From an uncultured Lachnospiraceae bacterium (GTDB lineage Bacteria; Bacillota; Clostridia; Lachnospirales; Lachnospiraceae), in the NCBI GenBank assembly GCA_947165025.1, contig CAMUYQ010000011.1, forward strand, positions 17,552 to 81,551: a stretch of 64,000 nucleotides of DNA. Reading direction: 5' to 3'. The notes beneath the pieces are model-generated. The model worked only from the letters and a program-made list of their open reading frames with translations, searched no databases and was not told the origin of the DNA. The position numbers were made by a program, and so were the translations under genes. Each line of letters begins with the position of its first letter. Positions within the stretch are counted from its first letter, which is position 1. Of this stretch, positions 26,114 to 35,936 are shown piece by piece.

Positions 26114-26905
26114 ATGAGAAAAAGATTTGCAATGCTGACAGCAGCCATGCTTGTGCTGGCGCTGTGCGGAAGCATCCTGACAGGATGCAAGAAGGAGGAG
26201 CCGGCACCTGTTGCACCAGAACCGGTTGAAGAGATCGAAGATATTGACGATTTCGAAGAAATCGATGATGATGATCTTGAGCAGCAGCCCACCGAGGATA
26301 CAGCGGCTGATGAGAAAGAAGAAGCAAAATCAGGTGATCTTTCCAATGATGAGATCGTTGAGCTTGCAAAGAAGTACAGCGGTGCTCCCGAAGCAGAACT
26401 CGATCAGGTTATGGAAAACGGAAACCTTTATATCCATCTCTTCGAGGACATGAAGGATCATACGGCAACCATCGACTGGTATGAGATAGATCCCAAGACC
26501 CTTAAGGGCACAAACTTCGAGGGCGAAGAAGTGGATCTTTCCAAGCCCGCTCCCGCAAAGAGTGAAAGCGAAGGAGATGAAGGCGAAGGCGTTCAGATCG
26601 AGGACGGCGAATACGTTACTGACGAGGAATATAAGGGTGAGCTTTCAGCTGACGGAAAGACAATGACGATCACGACTGCACTTTCCGAATATGTAAACAG
26701 CAAGTCACCTAAATATCCGAAGCAGACTTATGTGTTCACTATTGCTGATTCCTGCAAGGTTATCGAGTTCCAGGAGGATGTAACAGAGAGTAAGTTCGCT
26801 GACAAGATCGATCTTGTAAAGGATTTCCTTGAAGGCGTGAGCGGACTTCCCATCACCTTCAAGTTCAAGAACAATGAGATCATAGAGATCCAGTTCTCAT
26901 CGTAA
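26114..26905 (+). CDS. Acidic lipoprotein, unknown function
   Basis: 263 residues. Signal peptide with lipobox ILTGC at about residue 25, then a strongly acidic, low-complexity linker (EEIEDIDDFEEIDDDDLEQQ) similar in style to the linker of the upstream protease. The soluble domain (from about 85) has DEIVELAKKYSGAPEAELDQV and a FTIADSCKVIEFQED stretch; I do not recognise a family. GGAGG precedes the ATG by 9 bases. Co-transcribed with the M4 protease and followed by a terminator. Confidence 0.8.
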   Translation: MRKRFAMLTAAMLVLALCGSILTGCKKEEPAPVAPEPVEEIEDIDDFEEIDDDDLEQQPTEDTAADEKEEAKSGDLSNDEIVELAKKYSGAPEAELDQVMENGNLYIHLFEDMKDHTATIDWYEIDPKTLKGTNFEGEEVDLSKPAPAKSESEGDEGEGVQIEDGEYVTDEEYKGELSADGKTMTITTALSEYVNSKSPKYPKQTYVFTIADSCKVIEFQEDVTESKFADKIDLVKDFLEGVSGLPITFKFKNNEIIEIQFSS

Positions 26906-26931
26906 ACTATTATTTCAATTAACAGCTTTCA

Positions 26932-26972
26932 GATTTTCGAGCGCTATATCTTTTTGCGCTCGAAAATCTTTA
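26932..26972 (+). terminator. Rho-independent terminator
   Basis: 13-bp perfect stem (26932-26944 with 26956-26968, GATTTTCGAGCGC / GCGCTCGAAAATC), 11-nt loop, then TTTATAT. Only 16 bp separate it from the next ATG, and no promoter is seen between, so part of the transcripts probably read through into the next gene. Confidence 0.8.
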
Positions 26973-26988
26973 TATAAGGAGAAAGCAT

Positions 26989-28950
26989 ATGTTCAAAAAA
27001 TTTCCGGCTGTTCTGATAACATCTTTTCTGGCATGCGCACTGTCGGCATGTTCTGCTACCATTGATGACAAAGGAATAAAGTTTGATGCCCAAACCGCTA
27101 CGGAGGAAAAACAGGATCCCGATGTTGATGTGGCAATTGATGAGGCTGAGATCCCGGACGGTCAGTGGCAGCTTGATGTTTCGTTTCCCGATTGGAGAGG
27201 AGATATCAGTTCTGCTTATCCTATCAACAACTGTGTGGGATTTTACGGATACAGCGGACAGGGCAGGATATACTTTGAATGCGATGATGATGTCGCAGAC
27301 TTTGATCTTTTTGTAAACGGCACAAAGATTGATGCGTCATCTGCCGAGGCCGGAAAATCATATGCGGCGGATATATCAGCTGTTGCGGTAAACGGCATGA
27401 ATACCATACAGGTGAGCGGACTTGAAAAAGGAAATGTCAGGGTATGCATACCTTATCCTGTTGTCATTTCCGGCACGCCTGATGAGGCCGGTATAGATGC
27501 CGGTGCTTTTGAACTTATAGACAGGATCATAAGTGCTGATATTGAAAATGGTTTCTCGAGTGCGCAGCTTGCGGTTATCAAGGACGGAAAGCTGGTATAC
27601 GAGAATTCCTGGGGGAATGTCAGAACGTATGATGAAAAAGGAGTTGCTGCGGAAGGTGCGCCGGTAACAGACGCAACCCTGTACGATCTTGCTTCCAACA
27701 CCAAGATGTACAGTGTCAACTATGCCCTTCAGTATATGCTCACAAAGAAAGAGATAGATCTTAACAGCAGGATAGTAGATATCATGGGTTCTTCATTTGC
27801 CGATGATACTATCGGGATCGATTATGAAGGATATGAGGCGGTATCACTTGATACGAACAAAAAGTGGAAAGAAGAACTGACGATACGTGATCTGTTAAGA
27901 CACCAGGGCGGATTCCCGCCCGGACCGCATTATTACAATGACAGATATGATCATGCAACACAGGATTATGATTCCGATAACGGAAACGTGATATATGTCG
28001 GAACGGCAGGTGATGAGGAATCACGTGAAGAAACGTGGGATGCACTGTGTAAGACACCGCTCATGTATGAACCCGGAACACAAACGATCTATTCCGATGT
28101 CGATTACATGATACTGTGCTACTGTATCGAGAAGATCACAGGCAAAGGTCTTGATGAATACCTCTCCGAAGTATTTTTCAAACCGATGGAACTTGATCAT
28201 ATAACATACAATCCGCTTCAGAACGGATTTACTGCTGATGACTGTGCGGCCACCGAACTGATGGGCAATACAAGGGACGGAAGGCTTCACTATTCGGGGA
28301 TCAGGGAAAATCTGATACAGGGTGAAGTACATGATACAAATGCATATTACTGTATGGCAGGAATATCGGGACATGCCGGACTGTTCTCAAATGCCACCGA
28401 TCTTGCAAAGCTCGCTTCCGTCATGCTGACCGGAGGATACGGAGATAAGATGTATTTTTCGCGTGATGTGATCGATCTTTTCACGGCGCCCAAAGGTGAG
28501 GCATATCCGAACTTCGGCCTTGGATGGTGGAGAGAGGCAGGTCACAGGAGAGACTGGTATTTCGGCTCCGTAACCGATTCCAATGCATTCGGACATCAGG
28601 GATTTACGGGAACTCTGACCGTGATAGATCCCGACAATGATCTTGTTGTAGTTCTTCTGACGAACAAGATACATACACCTATGATCGAAAACGATGAAAC
28701 ACTGAGCAAGTGGAACGGCAACTTCTATACGACGTCATCTCTCGGATTCGCTACCCAGATAATCAAAATGGGAATGACTGAAAATGTTGATGAAAACGTA
28801 TGGGCTGATCTTGCATCCGATATGGCAGCGGATAAGAAGAGGCAGCTTGATAAGGACGGCATAACAGACGAAGACCACCCTGCCATGAAGGCTTACAAAG
28901 CACTGGTGTCAGTGGAAGAACAGTACAGGGAACCTGCAACAGAGGAATAA
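26989..28950 (+). CDS. Serine beta-lactamase-fold lipoprotein (class C / EstB-like)
   Basis: 653 residues. Lipobox ALSAC near residue 20. Residues 60-165 form a beta-sandwich accessory domain. The catalytic domain (170-580) has the SxxK motif as SNTK (in LASNTKMYSVNYALQ), the YxN-type motif as YSDVDYM and the HxG motif as GHQGFTGT, the pattern of class C beta-lactamase-like serine hydrolases. It also has the insertion typical of EstB-like members. Likely roles are D-Ala-D-Ala peptidase, esterase or other wall-linked hydrolase; penicillin resistance cannot be claimed. Six bases before the MscS gene. Confidence 0.85.
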   Translation: MFKKFPAVLITSFLACALSACSATIDDKGIKFDAQTATEEKQDPDVDVAIDEAEIPDGQWQLDVSFPDWRGDISSAYPINNCVGFYGYSGQGRIYFECDDDVADFDLFVNGTKIDASSAEAGKSYAADISAVAVNGMNTIQVSGLEKGNVRVCIPYPVVISGTPDEAGIDAGAFELIDRIISADIENGFSSAQLAVIKDGKLVYENSWGNVRTYDEKGVAAEGAPVTDATLYDLASNTKMYSVNYALQYMLTKKEIDLNSRIVDIMGSSFADDTIGIDYEGYEAVSLDTNKKWKEELTIRDLLRHQGGFPPGPHYYNDRYDHATQDYDSDNGNVIYVGTAGDEESREETWDALCKTPLMYEPGTQTIYSDVDYMILCYCIEKITGKGLDEYLSEVFFKPMELDHITYNPLQNGFTADDCAATELMGNTRDGRLHYSGIRENLIQGEVHDTNAYYCMAGISGHAGLFSNATDLAKLASVMLTGGYGDKMYFSRDVIDLFTAPKGEAYPNFGLGWWREAGHRRDWYFGSVTDSNAFGHQGFTGTLTVIDPDNDLVVVLLTNKIHTPMIENDETLSKWNGNFYTTSSLGFATQIIKMGMTENVDENVWADLASDMAADKKRQLDKDGITDEDHPAMKAYKALVSVEEQYREPATEE

Positions 28951-28956
28951 GATACG

Positions 28957-31869
28957 ATGACCATTAAGAAAAACAGACTTCCGAAACTCCCGATATTCTT
29001 TTCGATCGCACTTCTTGCGGCGCTCGGATTCTTTCTCTTCGGTCTGTTAAACCGGCTCGTGATAACGGATTACAGGCAGCAGATCGTGACAAAGCTTGCC
29101 GAGACGGACAAGAATCTGGATAAGAGTCTGGATGCCGTTCAAAAAAGTGACGCTAACAATGACAGGCTTCGGAAGATCAACGCGGACCTTGCGGTTTATT
29201 ACATTAAAAAGGATGAAAACCTGGGCTTTACCAATTCATCAATGGCAAGGCTTCTGCGCACGCTGTCGGTCTATAACGTGATCCTTGTCGATCCGAAAGG
29301 AAATGTTATCTCATCGGGTGAGCCGGTAAGTGATGCATATGATTTTCGCGGAAGCGATCTGGCTCCGCTTCTGGATCTGCCCAATACCGGAGATGTATCC
29401 GAAACGGTATTTGTGAATGAAGAGGATGAGGATGGTGAAGTAAGACGGATCGGACTGTATTCCAAAAAAGTGAATGCCGATCGTATTCTTGTCATTGCCT
29501 CTGACGTGGGAGATATAGAGAGTGCATCGGGCTCGGCATCGGCATGGAATTCCATGATGGAGAGAAACACCATTGGCAAGAACGGATTTACATTTGCGAT
29601 CGGTACCGACGGATATTTCCTTTACTTCCCGTTTGATCCGGCTAAGGGTAAAGATTCCGAATTTGTTGTGGATGACGACGATGTTGATATTTCGGAAGCA
29701 GGATTCAGTCTTTCGGACCTTCAGGACAACAGCTTTAAATACCTGAACATATGCGGTGAAAATTATTACTGCGGTATCAAATACCGTGCGTCTGAAAATG
29801 CATGGATAGTATGCGCGCTTCCGCAGGCGGAGATATTGTCTGCGGCAGTGGTGATCGTTATCCCTGTTTTACTGTTCACATTTGTTATCCTTTTCACGCT
29901 CATCCTCGCATACTCGATGATCATGAGGGAATTTGCGGGTACGGTAACGGAAGGTGGAGAACTCAGAAAGATCTATTTCAGAAAATCAAGGCCTCTCATT
30001 GCATGTTCCCTTGTTCTGATCTTAGTCCTGTCTGTATTCATCCATCTCTTCTATGCGACTTCCGTACAGGAAACGATCAACAGCCAGGATGCACGCGCTC
30101 TTGCTTTTTCGATGGAAGATGAAAATGAAAACCGGAGTATAATAAAAAACAGATATAACGAATTCCTGCTTCAGATAGCGACAGTTTCGGCCCGTATCAT
30201 TTCCGACAACCCCAAGCTTGCGTCGCGTTCTTCATTAAAGGAGCTTAAGTCGATCCTGAATACGGAGCACATACTTCTGTATGATAAGAACGGTACGGTG
30301 ACCGTTTCCGATTCAACCTACAAGGGACTGACACTTTCCAAGGATCCGAATGATCTGTCATATCAGTTCAGACAGCTGTTGTACGGCACACCTTATGTCC
30401 TTCAGGATGAGGCTGATACGAAATATCTTGAAAAGCCCTATCTCTACGTGGGAAGCATTCTGACCGATCCGAACGGGGATCCCGACGGTTTCGTTCAGCT
30501 TGCATTTGATCCCGCCTTTATCGCGGAACCTTTAAAATCCGCATCGGTTGAATATGTACTGTCCACATACAGCGGCACGAATTCATCATTTGTGTTCGCG
30601 GTGGATAAAATCACGGGAGAATTCAAATATCATCCCGAGGATTCGTATATCGGAAAAGCTGCGGCAGATCACGGGATCACGACAAAAGCGATGACAGACG
30701 GATATGCGGGGTATATTACCGTGTCCGGTGTTAAGTATCTGTGTGTAACTTCAGCAACGGAAACGGATTACATCTTCGCGGTCACACCGACTGACAGGAT
30801 GATCTCGCATAATATCCCGATCGTTGTCTCGACGTTCGCTTCCTGTTTTGTCGCTGTGATACTGCTTTATCTGCTGCTCATACTTCAAAGTGCGCATTCC
30901 GTATCGGATGAACATGAAGAGCCGGATGAAGATGAGAGCAGCTTCCGCTCGGACGATGCACTGAAGAGGTTCTTAAAAGGGGCGTTCTTCGTGTTCTCGG
31001 GATTTGTTCTTGTCATTACGGTATTCCACGGAACGATCATCCCGTCCGATTCGATCTTTTCACATATCATTGCGGGCAACTGGGAAAACGGGGTCCATCT
31101 GTTCTCGATAACGTGGTGCTTTATATGCATCTGTTCAGTCGGGTTCCTTACGATATTCGTGAACATGCTGTTCCTGCAGCTTGGTAATTCATTAAGCTCA
31201 CGCGGAAAGACAATGGCCCAGATGCTGATAAGCCTGTTGAAATATTCAGCGATCATAGGAGTGGTATTCTCCTGTGCGAACAGGCTGGGAGTTCATACGG
31301 ACACACTGCTTGCATCGGCCGGGATACTGACTATCGTTATAGGTCTCGGGGCACAGAGCCTTACATCCGATGTTTTCGACGGACTGTTCCTGATCATCGA
31401 AGGTGCGTTCCACGTTGGAGATATCATTACCCTGGACGGCACCCGTGCAAAGGTGCTGGAGATCGGTATCAGAAATACAAGGCTGTTGCAGCTTGGAACG
31501 AATAACACGATGATAGTGAATAACAGTTCGCTCAAACGCGTTATCAATCATTCAAACATGCCGGAAGGTATTGTATTGTCCGTCGGCATCGACTATGAAC
31601 AGAGCATTGAAGAAGTCGAAGAGATCATTAAACGCGAGCTTCCGAAGATGAAGGAAAATATCCCGCTTGCGATCGAGGGTCCGGAATACCTGGGCGTTGA
31701 TGAGTTTAAGGATAGCGCGATAATGCTGAAGTTCAGGGTTACGAGCAAGGCTGCGGACTATGCAACAGTAAAGAGAGCACTGAACCGTGAGGTCAAGCTG
31801 ATGTTTGACCGCAACGGAATCGGAATCCCGTTCAACCAGGTAGTCCTCAGTAAAAGGCAAAAGAACTGA
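28957..31869 (+). CDS. MscS-type channel with two extracytoplasmic sensor-like domains
   Basis: 970 residues. Membrane segments at about 11-33, 295-322, 347-366, 620-643, 672-692, 715-740, 755-775 and the pore helix 783-806. The MscS core is the C-terminal part: LLASAGILTIVIGLGAQSL (Gly/Ala pore helix), FHVGDIITLDGTRAKV (beta domain start) and the alpha/beta end. Two large outside regions (34-294 and 367-619) each show PAS/Cache-like strands: VILVDPKGNVISSG, TFAIGTDGYFLYFP, ILLYDKNGTVTVSD, VFAVDKITGEFKYHP. Cache domains normally sit on chemoreceptors and kinases, so this channel may open in response to a ligand as well as tension. Confidence 0.85.
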   Translation: MTIKKNRLPKLPIFFSIALLAALGFFLFGLLNRLVITDYRQQIVTKLAETDKNLDKSLDAVQKSDANNDRLRKINADLAVYYIKKDENLGFTNSSMARLLRTLSVYNVILVDPKGNVISSGEPVSDAYDFRGSDLAPLLDLPNTGDVSETVFVNEEDEDGEVRRIGLYSKKVNADRILVIASDVGDIESASGSASAWNSMMERNTIGKNGFTFAIGTDGYFLYFPFDPAKGKDSEFVVDDDDVDISEAGFSLSDLQDNSFKYLNICGENYYCGIKYRASENAWIVCALPQAEILSAAVVIVIPVLLFTFVILFTLILAYSMIMREFAGTVTEGGELRKIYFRKSRPLIACSLVLILVLSVFIHLFYATSVQETINSQDARALAFSMEDENENRSIIKNRYNEFLLQIATVSARIISDNPKLASRSSLKELKSILNTEHILLYDKNGTVTVSDSTYKGLTLSKDPNDLSYQFRQLLYGTPYVLQDEADTKYLEKPYLYVGSILTDPNGDPDGFVQLAFDPAFIAEPLKSASVEYVLSTYSGTNSSFVFAVDKITGEFKYHPEDSYIGKAAADHGITTKAMTDGYAGYITVSGVKYLCVTSATETDYIFAVTPTDRMISHNIPIVVSTFASCFVAVILLYLLLILQSAHSVSDEHEEPDEDESSFRSDDALKRFLKGAFFVFSGFVLVITVFHGTIIPSDSIFSHIIAGNWENGVHLFSITWCFICICSVGFLTIFVNMLFLQLGNSLSSRGKTMAQMLISLLKYSAIIGVVFSCANRLGVHTDTLLASAGILTIVIGLGAQSLTSDVFDGLFLIIEGAFHVGDIITLDGTRAKVLEIGIRNTRLLQLGTNNTMIVNNSSLKRVINHSNMPEGIVLSVGIDYEQSIEEVEEIIKRELPKMKENIPLAIEGPEYLGVDEFKDSAIMLKFRVTSKAADYATVKRALNREVKLMFDRNGIGIPFNQVVLSKRQKN

Positions 31870-31881
31870 GTACAAATGTTG

Positions 31882-31910
31882 TTGAAATGATCTTGTATGT
31901 TTGCTATATT
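31882..31910 (+). promoter_or_regulatory. Promoter of the L,D-transpeptidase gene
   Basis: TTGAAA (31882-31887), 17-bp spacer, TATATT (31905-31910) with a TGC extended -10. Confidence 0.65.
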
Positions 31911-31948
31911 TAAGCCGCAGATGATTTTTATCCGAAAAGAGGGGATGT

Positions 31949-32620
31949 ATGAAGAGAGCAGGGTCGATCTTAAAAACACTTGCGCTGTCCGTTGCGACAG
32001 CTATGATCATTTCCGTTGAAGCGTTTGCGGTGCCCGCAGCAGGCACGGCTCAGGCCGTTCCGGGAAGCGGGATACTGACAGCACTTATTCCGTGTCCGGT
32101 AAGTTCGATCACGATCAACACGGCAACAGAGCAGGTAATAGCATACGATCACAACAACAATCCGATGCAGGTGTTCGCATGTTCTACCGGCAAGTACGGA
32201 AATACATATTCGGGAACATACCGCACGACCAATTACTATGACTGGCATCTGATGAACGGTAACTGCTATTCGAGATATGCGGTAAGGTTCAACCAGCACG
32301 AGCTCATGCATTCGGTACCGTATTACCGTCACTCACCGGATTCACTTGAATACAGACAGTATAATAAGCTCGGTTCCCCGGCATCGATGGGATGCTGCCG
32401 TCTGGCGCTTTCCGATGCGAAATGGATATATGAAAACACTGTTCCGGGAACGATAGTAAATGTCGTTAAGGATCCGAACCTTGTATATCCGCTTTCACGT
32501 CCGATCATCAAGATCGATGAGACGAATGCAGCGATCAGGGGATGGGACCCGACCGATACAGATCCGAGATCACCGTACAATGCGCTTCCTCAGGAGGCAA
32601 CGGTAATGCAGGAGTTATAA
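31949..32620 (+). CDS. L,D-transpeptidase (YkuD family), exported
   Basis: 223 residues. Signal peptide with AxA-type cuts near FAVPAAG. The YkuD domain begins at SSITINTATEQVIAY and holds the active-site block LGSPASMGCCRLALSDAKWI, with the catalytic Cys in SMGCCR (SxGCxR) and an upstream His (HSPDSL or HSVPYY region). Such enzymes make 3-3 or protein-to-wall crosslinks in peptidoglycan. The usual fold is compact here, without LysM or PG-binding domains. Monocistronic: own promoter and terminator. Confidence 0.9.
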   Translation: MKRAGSILKTLALSVATAMIISVEAFAVPAAGTAQAVPGSGILTALIPCPVSSITINTATEQVIAYDHNNNPMQVFACSTGKYGNTYSGTYRTTNYYDWHLMNGNCYSRYAVRFNQHELMHSVPYYRHSPDSLEYRQYNKLGSPASMGCCRLALSDAKWIYENTVPGTIVNVVKDPNLVYPLSRPIIKIDETNAAIRGWDPTDTDPRSPYNALPQEATVMQEL

Positions 32621-32638
32621 ATACACGATACAAGAACA

Positions 32639-32671
32639 GGGACCTGCCTAAAGCGGGTCCTTTATTGTTTG
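32639..32671 (+). terminator. Rho-independent terminator
   Basis: 8-bp stem GGACCTGC/GCGGGTCC (32640-32647 with 32653-32660; one T-G pair), 5-nt loop, then TTTATTGTTT. Confidence 0.85.
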
Positions 32672-32674
32672 ATG

Positions 32675-32703
32675 TTGACAAGCAGGGATGAGAGATATAT
32701 ACT
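32675..32703 (+). promoter_or_regulatory. Promoter of the aromatic amino acid operon
   Basis: TTGACA (32675-32680), 17-bp spacer, TATACT (32698-32703). The leader that follows holds three direct copies of AAAGCG at 32714-32735, a possible operator; no terminator or leader peptide rich in Trp/Tyr/Phe is visible. Confidence 0.85.
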
Positions 32704-32768
32704 TTAGTGGTTAAAAGCGTTAAAGCGCGAAAGCGTTTCCGTAATACAGACAAAGGAAGGACACAGTC

Positions 32769-33779
32769 ATGATCATTGTATTAAAACCAAATGCTGATGA
32801 AAAAAAATTTCAGAAGCTTCAGAGCTGGATAAAGGATGACCTCGGACTTGACATTCACTTCAGTCACGGTGAAAAATCAACCATCCTCGGTCTTGTCGGC
32901 GATACTTCAAAGGTTGATATCGATGCGGTAAGCGCACTTGATATAGTCGAGAGCGTTAAGCGTATCCAGGAGCCTTACAAGGCAGCCAACAGAAAGTTCC
33001 ATCCGCTTGATTCGGTCATAAGCGTAGGTGACGTGAAGATCGGAGGCGGGAACTTTGTTAAGATCGCAGGCCCCTGCTCTGTAGAGACTATAGACCAGAT
33101 AACCGGTATCGCAAGAGCAGTCAAGGCAGCGGGCGCGAACATGCTCCGCGGCGGTGCGTTCAAACCCCGTACTTCACCGTATGCTTTCCAGGGACTCGGA
33201 AAGACCGGTATAGAATATCTGCTCGAAGCCAAGAAGGCAACGGGACTGCCGATAGTAACGGAGATCATGGAGCTTACCGATCTTGATATGTTCAATGATG
33301 TTGACGTGATCCAGGTCGGTGCGAGAAACATGCAGAACTTCAGGCTTCTGAAGGAACTCGGAACGATCGACAAACCGATCCTGTTAAAGAGAGGACTTGC
33401 CAATACGGTAGCCGAGCTGCTGATGAGCGCCGAATACATAATGGCCGGCGGTAACGAGAAGGTCATACTGTGCGAACGCGGTATCAGAACATTTGAGACC
33501 GCGACAAGGAACACGCTTGATATCTCTGTGATACCCGTGCTCAAAGAGAAGACGCATCTTCCGATAATCGTCGATCCCTCACATTCGACGGGTTTTTCAA
33601 AGTACGTCAAGGACGTAACATACGCCGCAACGGCAGCGGGCGCAGACGGCATCATCGTTGAAGTGCATAACGATCCCGAGAATGCATGGTGCGACGGACA
33701 GCAGTCGATCACTCCCGAGGCATTTGCAAAGCTGTCGACGGGAATGGATAAGATCAGAGAGGTAGTGAGCGCATTATGA
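32769..33779 (+). CDS. aroF: 3-deoxy-7-phosphoheptulonate synthase, type I-beta
   Basis: 336 residues. Residues 1-75 are the N-terminal ferredoxin-like (ACT-type) regulatory domain of the Thermotoga/Bacillus-like I-beta class; the rest is the TIM barrel with KIAGPCSVE, MLRGGAFKPRTSPYAFQG, LLKRGL, CERGIRTFE and VDPSHSTG (metal- and substrate-binding). Condenses phosphoenolpyruvate and erythrose 4-phosphate to DAHP, the entry to the shikimate pathway; the N-terminal domain suggests feedback inhibition, by Tyr or Phe in the family. AAGGAAGG eight bases before the ATG. First gene of the operon. Confidence 0.96.
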   Translation: MIIVLKPNADEKKFQKLQSWIKDDLGLDIHFSHGEKSTILGLVGDTSKVDIDAVSALDIVESVKRIQEPYKAANRKFHPLDSVISVGDVKIGGGNFVKIAGPCSVETIDQITGIARAVKAAGANMLRGGAFKPRTSPYAFQGLGKTGIEYLLEAKKATGLPIVTEIMELTDLDMFNDVDVIQVGARNMQNFRLLKELGTIDKPILLKRGLANTVAELLMSAEYIMAGGNEKVILCERGIRTFETATRNTLDISVIPVLKEKTHLPIIVDPSHSTGFSKYVKDVTYAATAAGADGIIVEVHNDPENAWCDGQQSITPEAFAKLSTGMDKIREVVSAL

Positions 33780-34636
33780 AATCCGTTGGCGTGATCGGAC
33801 TCGGACTCATCGGAGGGTCGATGGCAAAGGCGATAAGAAGCCGTACATACTCCAATGTTTACGGATATGATGCCGATGGGAAGGTTGTCGAAACAGCGAT
33901 AAAGGACGGCACGCTTTCCGGAAAGCTGGAAGATCATTATGAGGAGACTGATCTTCTGATAGTTGCACTGTATCCTGCCGATGTTACAAGAGTGATACTT
34001 GAGACGGCACCGAAGCTGAAGAAGGGGTGCCTGATCGTTGACTGCACGGGCATCAAGAAGGCTGTCTGCGAAGAACTCTCAGGCAGGCTTTCCGACATGG
34101 GCCTTCACTTTATCGGCGGACATCCGATGGCCGGAAAAGAGGTCGCAGGGTATGCCAATTCGACCGAAGCCCTTTTTGACAATGCATCAATGATACTTTG
34201 CAGGGACGAAAATACCGATGAGAAGGCACTTTCCGACGCACATGATTTTTTCTTAAGACTCGGTTTCTCACAGGTTAAGATAACGACGCCGGAAGACCAT
34301 GACAGGGTGATCGCATACACATCGCAGCTAGCGCACGTTGTTTCTTCCGCGTATATCAAGAGTTCAACGCTCGATAAGAGATACGGATTCTCCGCGGGCT
34401 CGTTCAAGGATATGACGAGAGTCGCAAAGCTTAACGAGGAGATGTGGGCGGACCTGTTCCTGGCAAACGATTCCGCACTTGTGTCCGAGATCGACAAGCT
34501 TGTGATGCACCTTATGGATTTTTCGAACGCGATAGATGCCCACGACCGCGACAGGCTTGTCTCGCTTCTTCGCGACGGAAGGATCAGAAAAGAAAACGAC
34601 GAAAACACGGAAAAGAATGGATCTGCTGCTAAGTAA
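33776..34636 (+). CDS. tyrA: Prephenate dehydrogenase
   Basis: 286 residues. NAD-binding GVIGLGLIGGSMA at the start, DCTGIKK, then GGHPMAGKEVAGY, the prephenate-binding His-Pro block of TyrA; the helical dimerisation domain makes up the C-terminal half (ITSPEDHD-like, QLAHVVSSAY). Converts prephenate to 4-hydroxyphenylpyruvate with NAD+ for tyrosine synthesis. No C-terminal ACT domain, so regulation must act elsewhere. The ATG overlaps the aroF stop. Confidence 0.94.
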   Translation: MKSVGVIGLGLIGGSMAKAIRSRTYSNVYGYDADGKVVETAIKDGTLSGKLEDHYEETDLLIVALYPADVTRVILETAPKLKKGCLIVDCTGIKKAVCEELSGRLSDMGLHFIGGHPMAGKEVAGYANSTEALFDNASMILCRDENTDEKALSDAHDFFLRLGFSQVKITTPEDHDRVIAYTSQLAHVVSSAYIKSSTLDKRYGFSAGSFKDMTRVAKLNEEMWADLFLANDSALVSEIDKLVMHLMDFSNAIDAHDRDRLVSLLRDGRIRKENDENTEKNGSAAK

Positions 34637-35936
34637 AGGCACGGGCGGAGATAACCGCGCCGAGGCCATCTCTTCAAAATCATACGTTCACAGACTTCTC
34701 ATCGCCGCATCCCTTTGCGACAAGGACATCACGGTCGACACCAACATCGTGTCAAAGGACATGGAAGCCACGATGCGAACCCTCGCCGCCCTCAAGGGGG
34801 CGAAAATCGCACCTCCGGCTTCAGACGTTCCCATTGAACTTGACTGCGGTGAGAGCGGATCGACAGCAAGGTTCATCCTTCCGCTGGCAGCATTCATTTC
34901 GGACAGCGCCGTTGTTACGGGAAGCGGAAAGCTTCCGGAGAGGCCGATGGGACCGCTGTGCGATGTTCTTCGCGCTGCAGGGGTAAGTGTGAGCGATGAT
35001 CATCTTCCGATAGTGGTTTCGGGAAGGCCGCATGCAGGCAATTATTCGATACCGGGAAATGTTTCTTCGCAGTTCATTTCGGGACTTCTGTTTATGCTGC
35101 CTCTTCTTGACGGCGATTCGACACTTACGATCGAGGGTGAGCTTGAATCGGCCGCATATGTCGACATGACGCTTGATGTTCTTGCAAAGTTCGGGATCAC
35201 GGTAAGAAAGACCGCATCGGGATTTGAGATACCGGGAGGCCGAAAATATTCATATCCGTCAGGTGAAGATAAGATACATATAAAAGCTGAAGGTGACTGG
35301 TCAAACGGTGCATATGTGTGTGCGATAGGATCGCTTGGATGCGGACGGTATTTCGATACGTTTTCCATAAGTGGCCTTAATCCCGAAAGCATACAGGGAG
35401 ACCGCGCCGCTGTTGATGTGATGAAAGAGTTCGGTATCGGAGTCGATGTTTTACGCGATGCCGGCGCGGATACAGCCGAATACGTCATAAAGGGAAGACC
35501 TCAAAAACCTGTTGATGTCGAGTGTTCGCAGATACCAGATCTTGTTCCGGCACTTGCGGTGCTTGCTGCATTTGCGGATGGGGACAGCGTTTTCAGGAAC
35601 GTCTCAAGACTCAGGATGAAAGAGTGCGACAGGATAGAAGCCGTAAAGGATATGCTTGGTGAGATCGGGATATCGGTTGACATAACTTCGGAGAACGGAT
35701 CCGAGAACATGACCGTTTGCGGAAGAGGCGGTGATGTTTCTTTGCAACTGTCAGATGGTTCGGAACATATAACGATAGATTCGTTCAACGATCACCGCAT
35801 AGCAATGGCTGCAGCCGCCATAGCATTTGCAGCGGATACACCTGTAATGATAAGGGATGCGATGGCTGTTGATAAATCATATCCGGGATTTTACGATCTT
35901 GTTGAAAAGCTCGGAATGAGTGTAAGGAGAATGTAG
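34617..35936 (+). CDS. aroA: 3-phosphoshikimate 1-carboxyvinyltransferase (EPSP synthase)
   Basis: 439 residues from ATG 34617, close to the usual 430; the open frame starting at 34536 lies within tyrA. Motifs: SSKSYVHRLLIAA (shikimate phosphate-binding, equivalent to SKSxxxR), DCGESGSTARFILP, the domain hinge NVSSQFISGLLF, and ITIDSFNDHRIAMAAA near the end. Transfers enolpyruvyl from PEP to shikimate 3-phosphate. The start lies 20 bp inside the end of tyrA, so translation is coupled. The ATG has only weak ribosome-site similarity. Confidence 0.95.
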   Translation: MDLLLSKGTGGDNRAEAISSKSYVHRLLIAASLCDKDITVDTNIVSKDMEATMRTLAALKGAKIAPPASDVPIELDCGESGSTARFILPLAAFISDSAVVTGSGKLPERPMGPLCDVLRAAGVSVSDDHLPIVVSGRPHAGNYSIPGNVSSQFISGLLFMLPLLDGDSTLTIEGELESAAYVDMTLDVLAKFGITVRKTASGFEIPGGRKYSYPSGEDKIHIKAEGDWSNGAYVCAIGSLGCGRYFDTFSISGLNPESIQGDRAAVDVMKEFGIGVDVLRDAGADTAEYVIKGRPQKPVDVECSQIPDLVPALAVLAAFADGDSVFRNVSRLRMKECDRIEAVKDMLGEIGISVDITSENGSENMTVCGRGGDVSLQLSDGSEHITIDSFNDHRIAMAAAAIAFAADTPVMIRDAMAVDKSYPGFYDLVEKLGMSVRRM

